Shown: positions 5,825 to 6,166 of the stretch, one piece after another
Numbering within the stretch: position 1 is the stretch's first letter
How the letters are laid out: each line of letters opens with the position of its first letter
DNA from: Prevotellaceae bacterium
GTDB taxonomy: Bacteria; Bacteroidota; Bacteroidia; Bacteroidales; UBA932
Direction of reading: 5' to 3'
NCBI GenBank assembly: GCA_031259645.1
Contig: JAIRLC010000167.1
Span: 1 to 6,166, forward strand
DNA length: 6,166 nt
The notes under the pieces: model-generated
Seen by the model: the letters and a program-made list of their open reading frames with translations, nothing else
Databases searched by the model: none
What the model was told of the DNA's origin: nothing
Program-made: the position numbers and the translations under genes

Positions 5825-6166
5825 CCTTTTGGAATATATTCGTCGTGAAGGCGTGCGGAAAGCCGACCGCACCGGCACCGGCACCATAAGCGTATTCGGC
5901 TACCAAATGCGTTTTAATTTGCAACAAGGCTTTCCGTTGCTGACTACAAAAAAAGTGCACCTGAAATCAATCATCCACGAGCTGCTGTGGTTCCTGCAAG
6001 GCAACACGAACGTCAAATACCTGAACGACAACCAAGTGACAATATGGGATGAATGGGCCGATGCCCATGGCGAACTGGGGCCGGTTTATGGTTATCAATG
6101 GCGCTCATGGCCGGCGGCCGGCGGACAGCATATCGACCAAATCGAACAGGTGGTGCAATCGCTGAC
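5808..6166 (+). CDS. thyA: Thymidylate synthase ThyA, N-terminal 119 residues (runs off the window)
   Basis: Converts dUMP to dTMP using methylenetetrahydrofolate, in the cytoplasm. Seen: the start [15 protein letters not shown], then R21 in DRTGTGT (phosphate-binding in E. coli ThyA, same number), FPLLTTKK (42-49), the [12 protein letters not shown] block (54-65) with E58, TIWDEWAD (78-85) with W80, and [11 protein letters not shown] (91-101) with Y94. Residue numbering matches E. coli ThyA throughout, so it is the short (about 264-residue) form. The catalytic cysteine (146 in E. coli) lies beyond the edge. The frame is open to base 6166, and the gene is cut by the window, not broken. The ATG at 5808-5810 is the family start and overlaps the end of hepT by 17 nt. 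GC rises to about 50%, back to the genome level. The gene appears to be read from the toxin-antitoxin transcript. Confidence 0.97.
   Translation, partial: MKAYLDLLEYIRREGVRKADRTGTGTISVFGYQMRFNLQQGFPLLTTKKVHLKSIIHELLWFLQGNTNVKYLNDNQVTIWDEWADAHGELGPVYGYQWRSWPAAGGQHIDQIEQVVQSL

Noticed and set aside
5757..5960. 67-codon minus-strand frame across hepT and thyA
   Set aside because: It is antisense to two confidently identified genes and has no features of its own.

Overview
The window looks like a piece of a Bacteroidota chromosome, most likely order Bacteroidales. Three things point there. The promoter-like boxes fit the Bacteroidota -7 consensus TAnnTTTG. The intergenic DNA is very AT-rich, with A-rich leaders in place of Shine-Dalgarno sites. 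The protein families (a short WRG-type outer-membrane porin beside glnK-amtB, and a TonB-dependent receptor) are typical of the group. GC is roughly 45-50% in most genes, estimated by eye. Genus cannot be assigned from this sequence.

Left part, minus strand (3-2412): a three-gene run transcribed leftward as glnK (P-II signal protein), amtB (ammonium channel), then a 230-residue outer-membrane beta-barrel protein. Gaps are 15 and 49 bp, so this is probably one nitrogen-uptake operon: an outer-membrane pore, an inner-membrane ammonium channel, and the P-II protein that gates the channel. The P-II protein lacks two residues that bind ATP/2-oxoglutarate in the classical family.

Middle (2413-2704): a divergent control region. 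It holds a promoter-like -7 box for each side and a striking pair of near-identical CAT-ACCCCCAT-ATTTTTA elements 53 bp apart. The proximal copy sits where the -33 box of the glnK promoter should be. This is a candidate binding site for a nitrogen regulator and does not match a site I recognise.

Right part, plus strand: a complete TonB-dependent receptor of the iron/siderophore type (2705-4975; substrate unknown, no SusD partner), then two AT-rich stem-loops, one of them terminator-like. Next comes a MntA-HepT (minimal nucleotidyltransferase / HEPN) toxin-antitoxin pair (5197-5824), overlapping by 26 nt. The 3' end of hepT overlaps by 17 nt the start of thyA (thymidylate synthase), which runs off the window edge at 6166. 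The toxin-antitoxin pair is clearly more AT-rich than its neighbours and appears to supply the promoter for the thyA transcript. That arrangement is the most unusual gene layout in the window.

No RNA genes, CRISPR arrays, insertion sequences or origins were seen.
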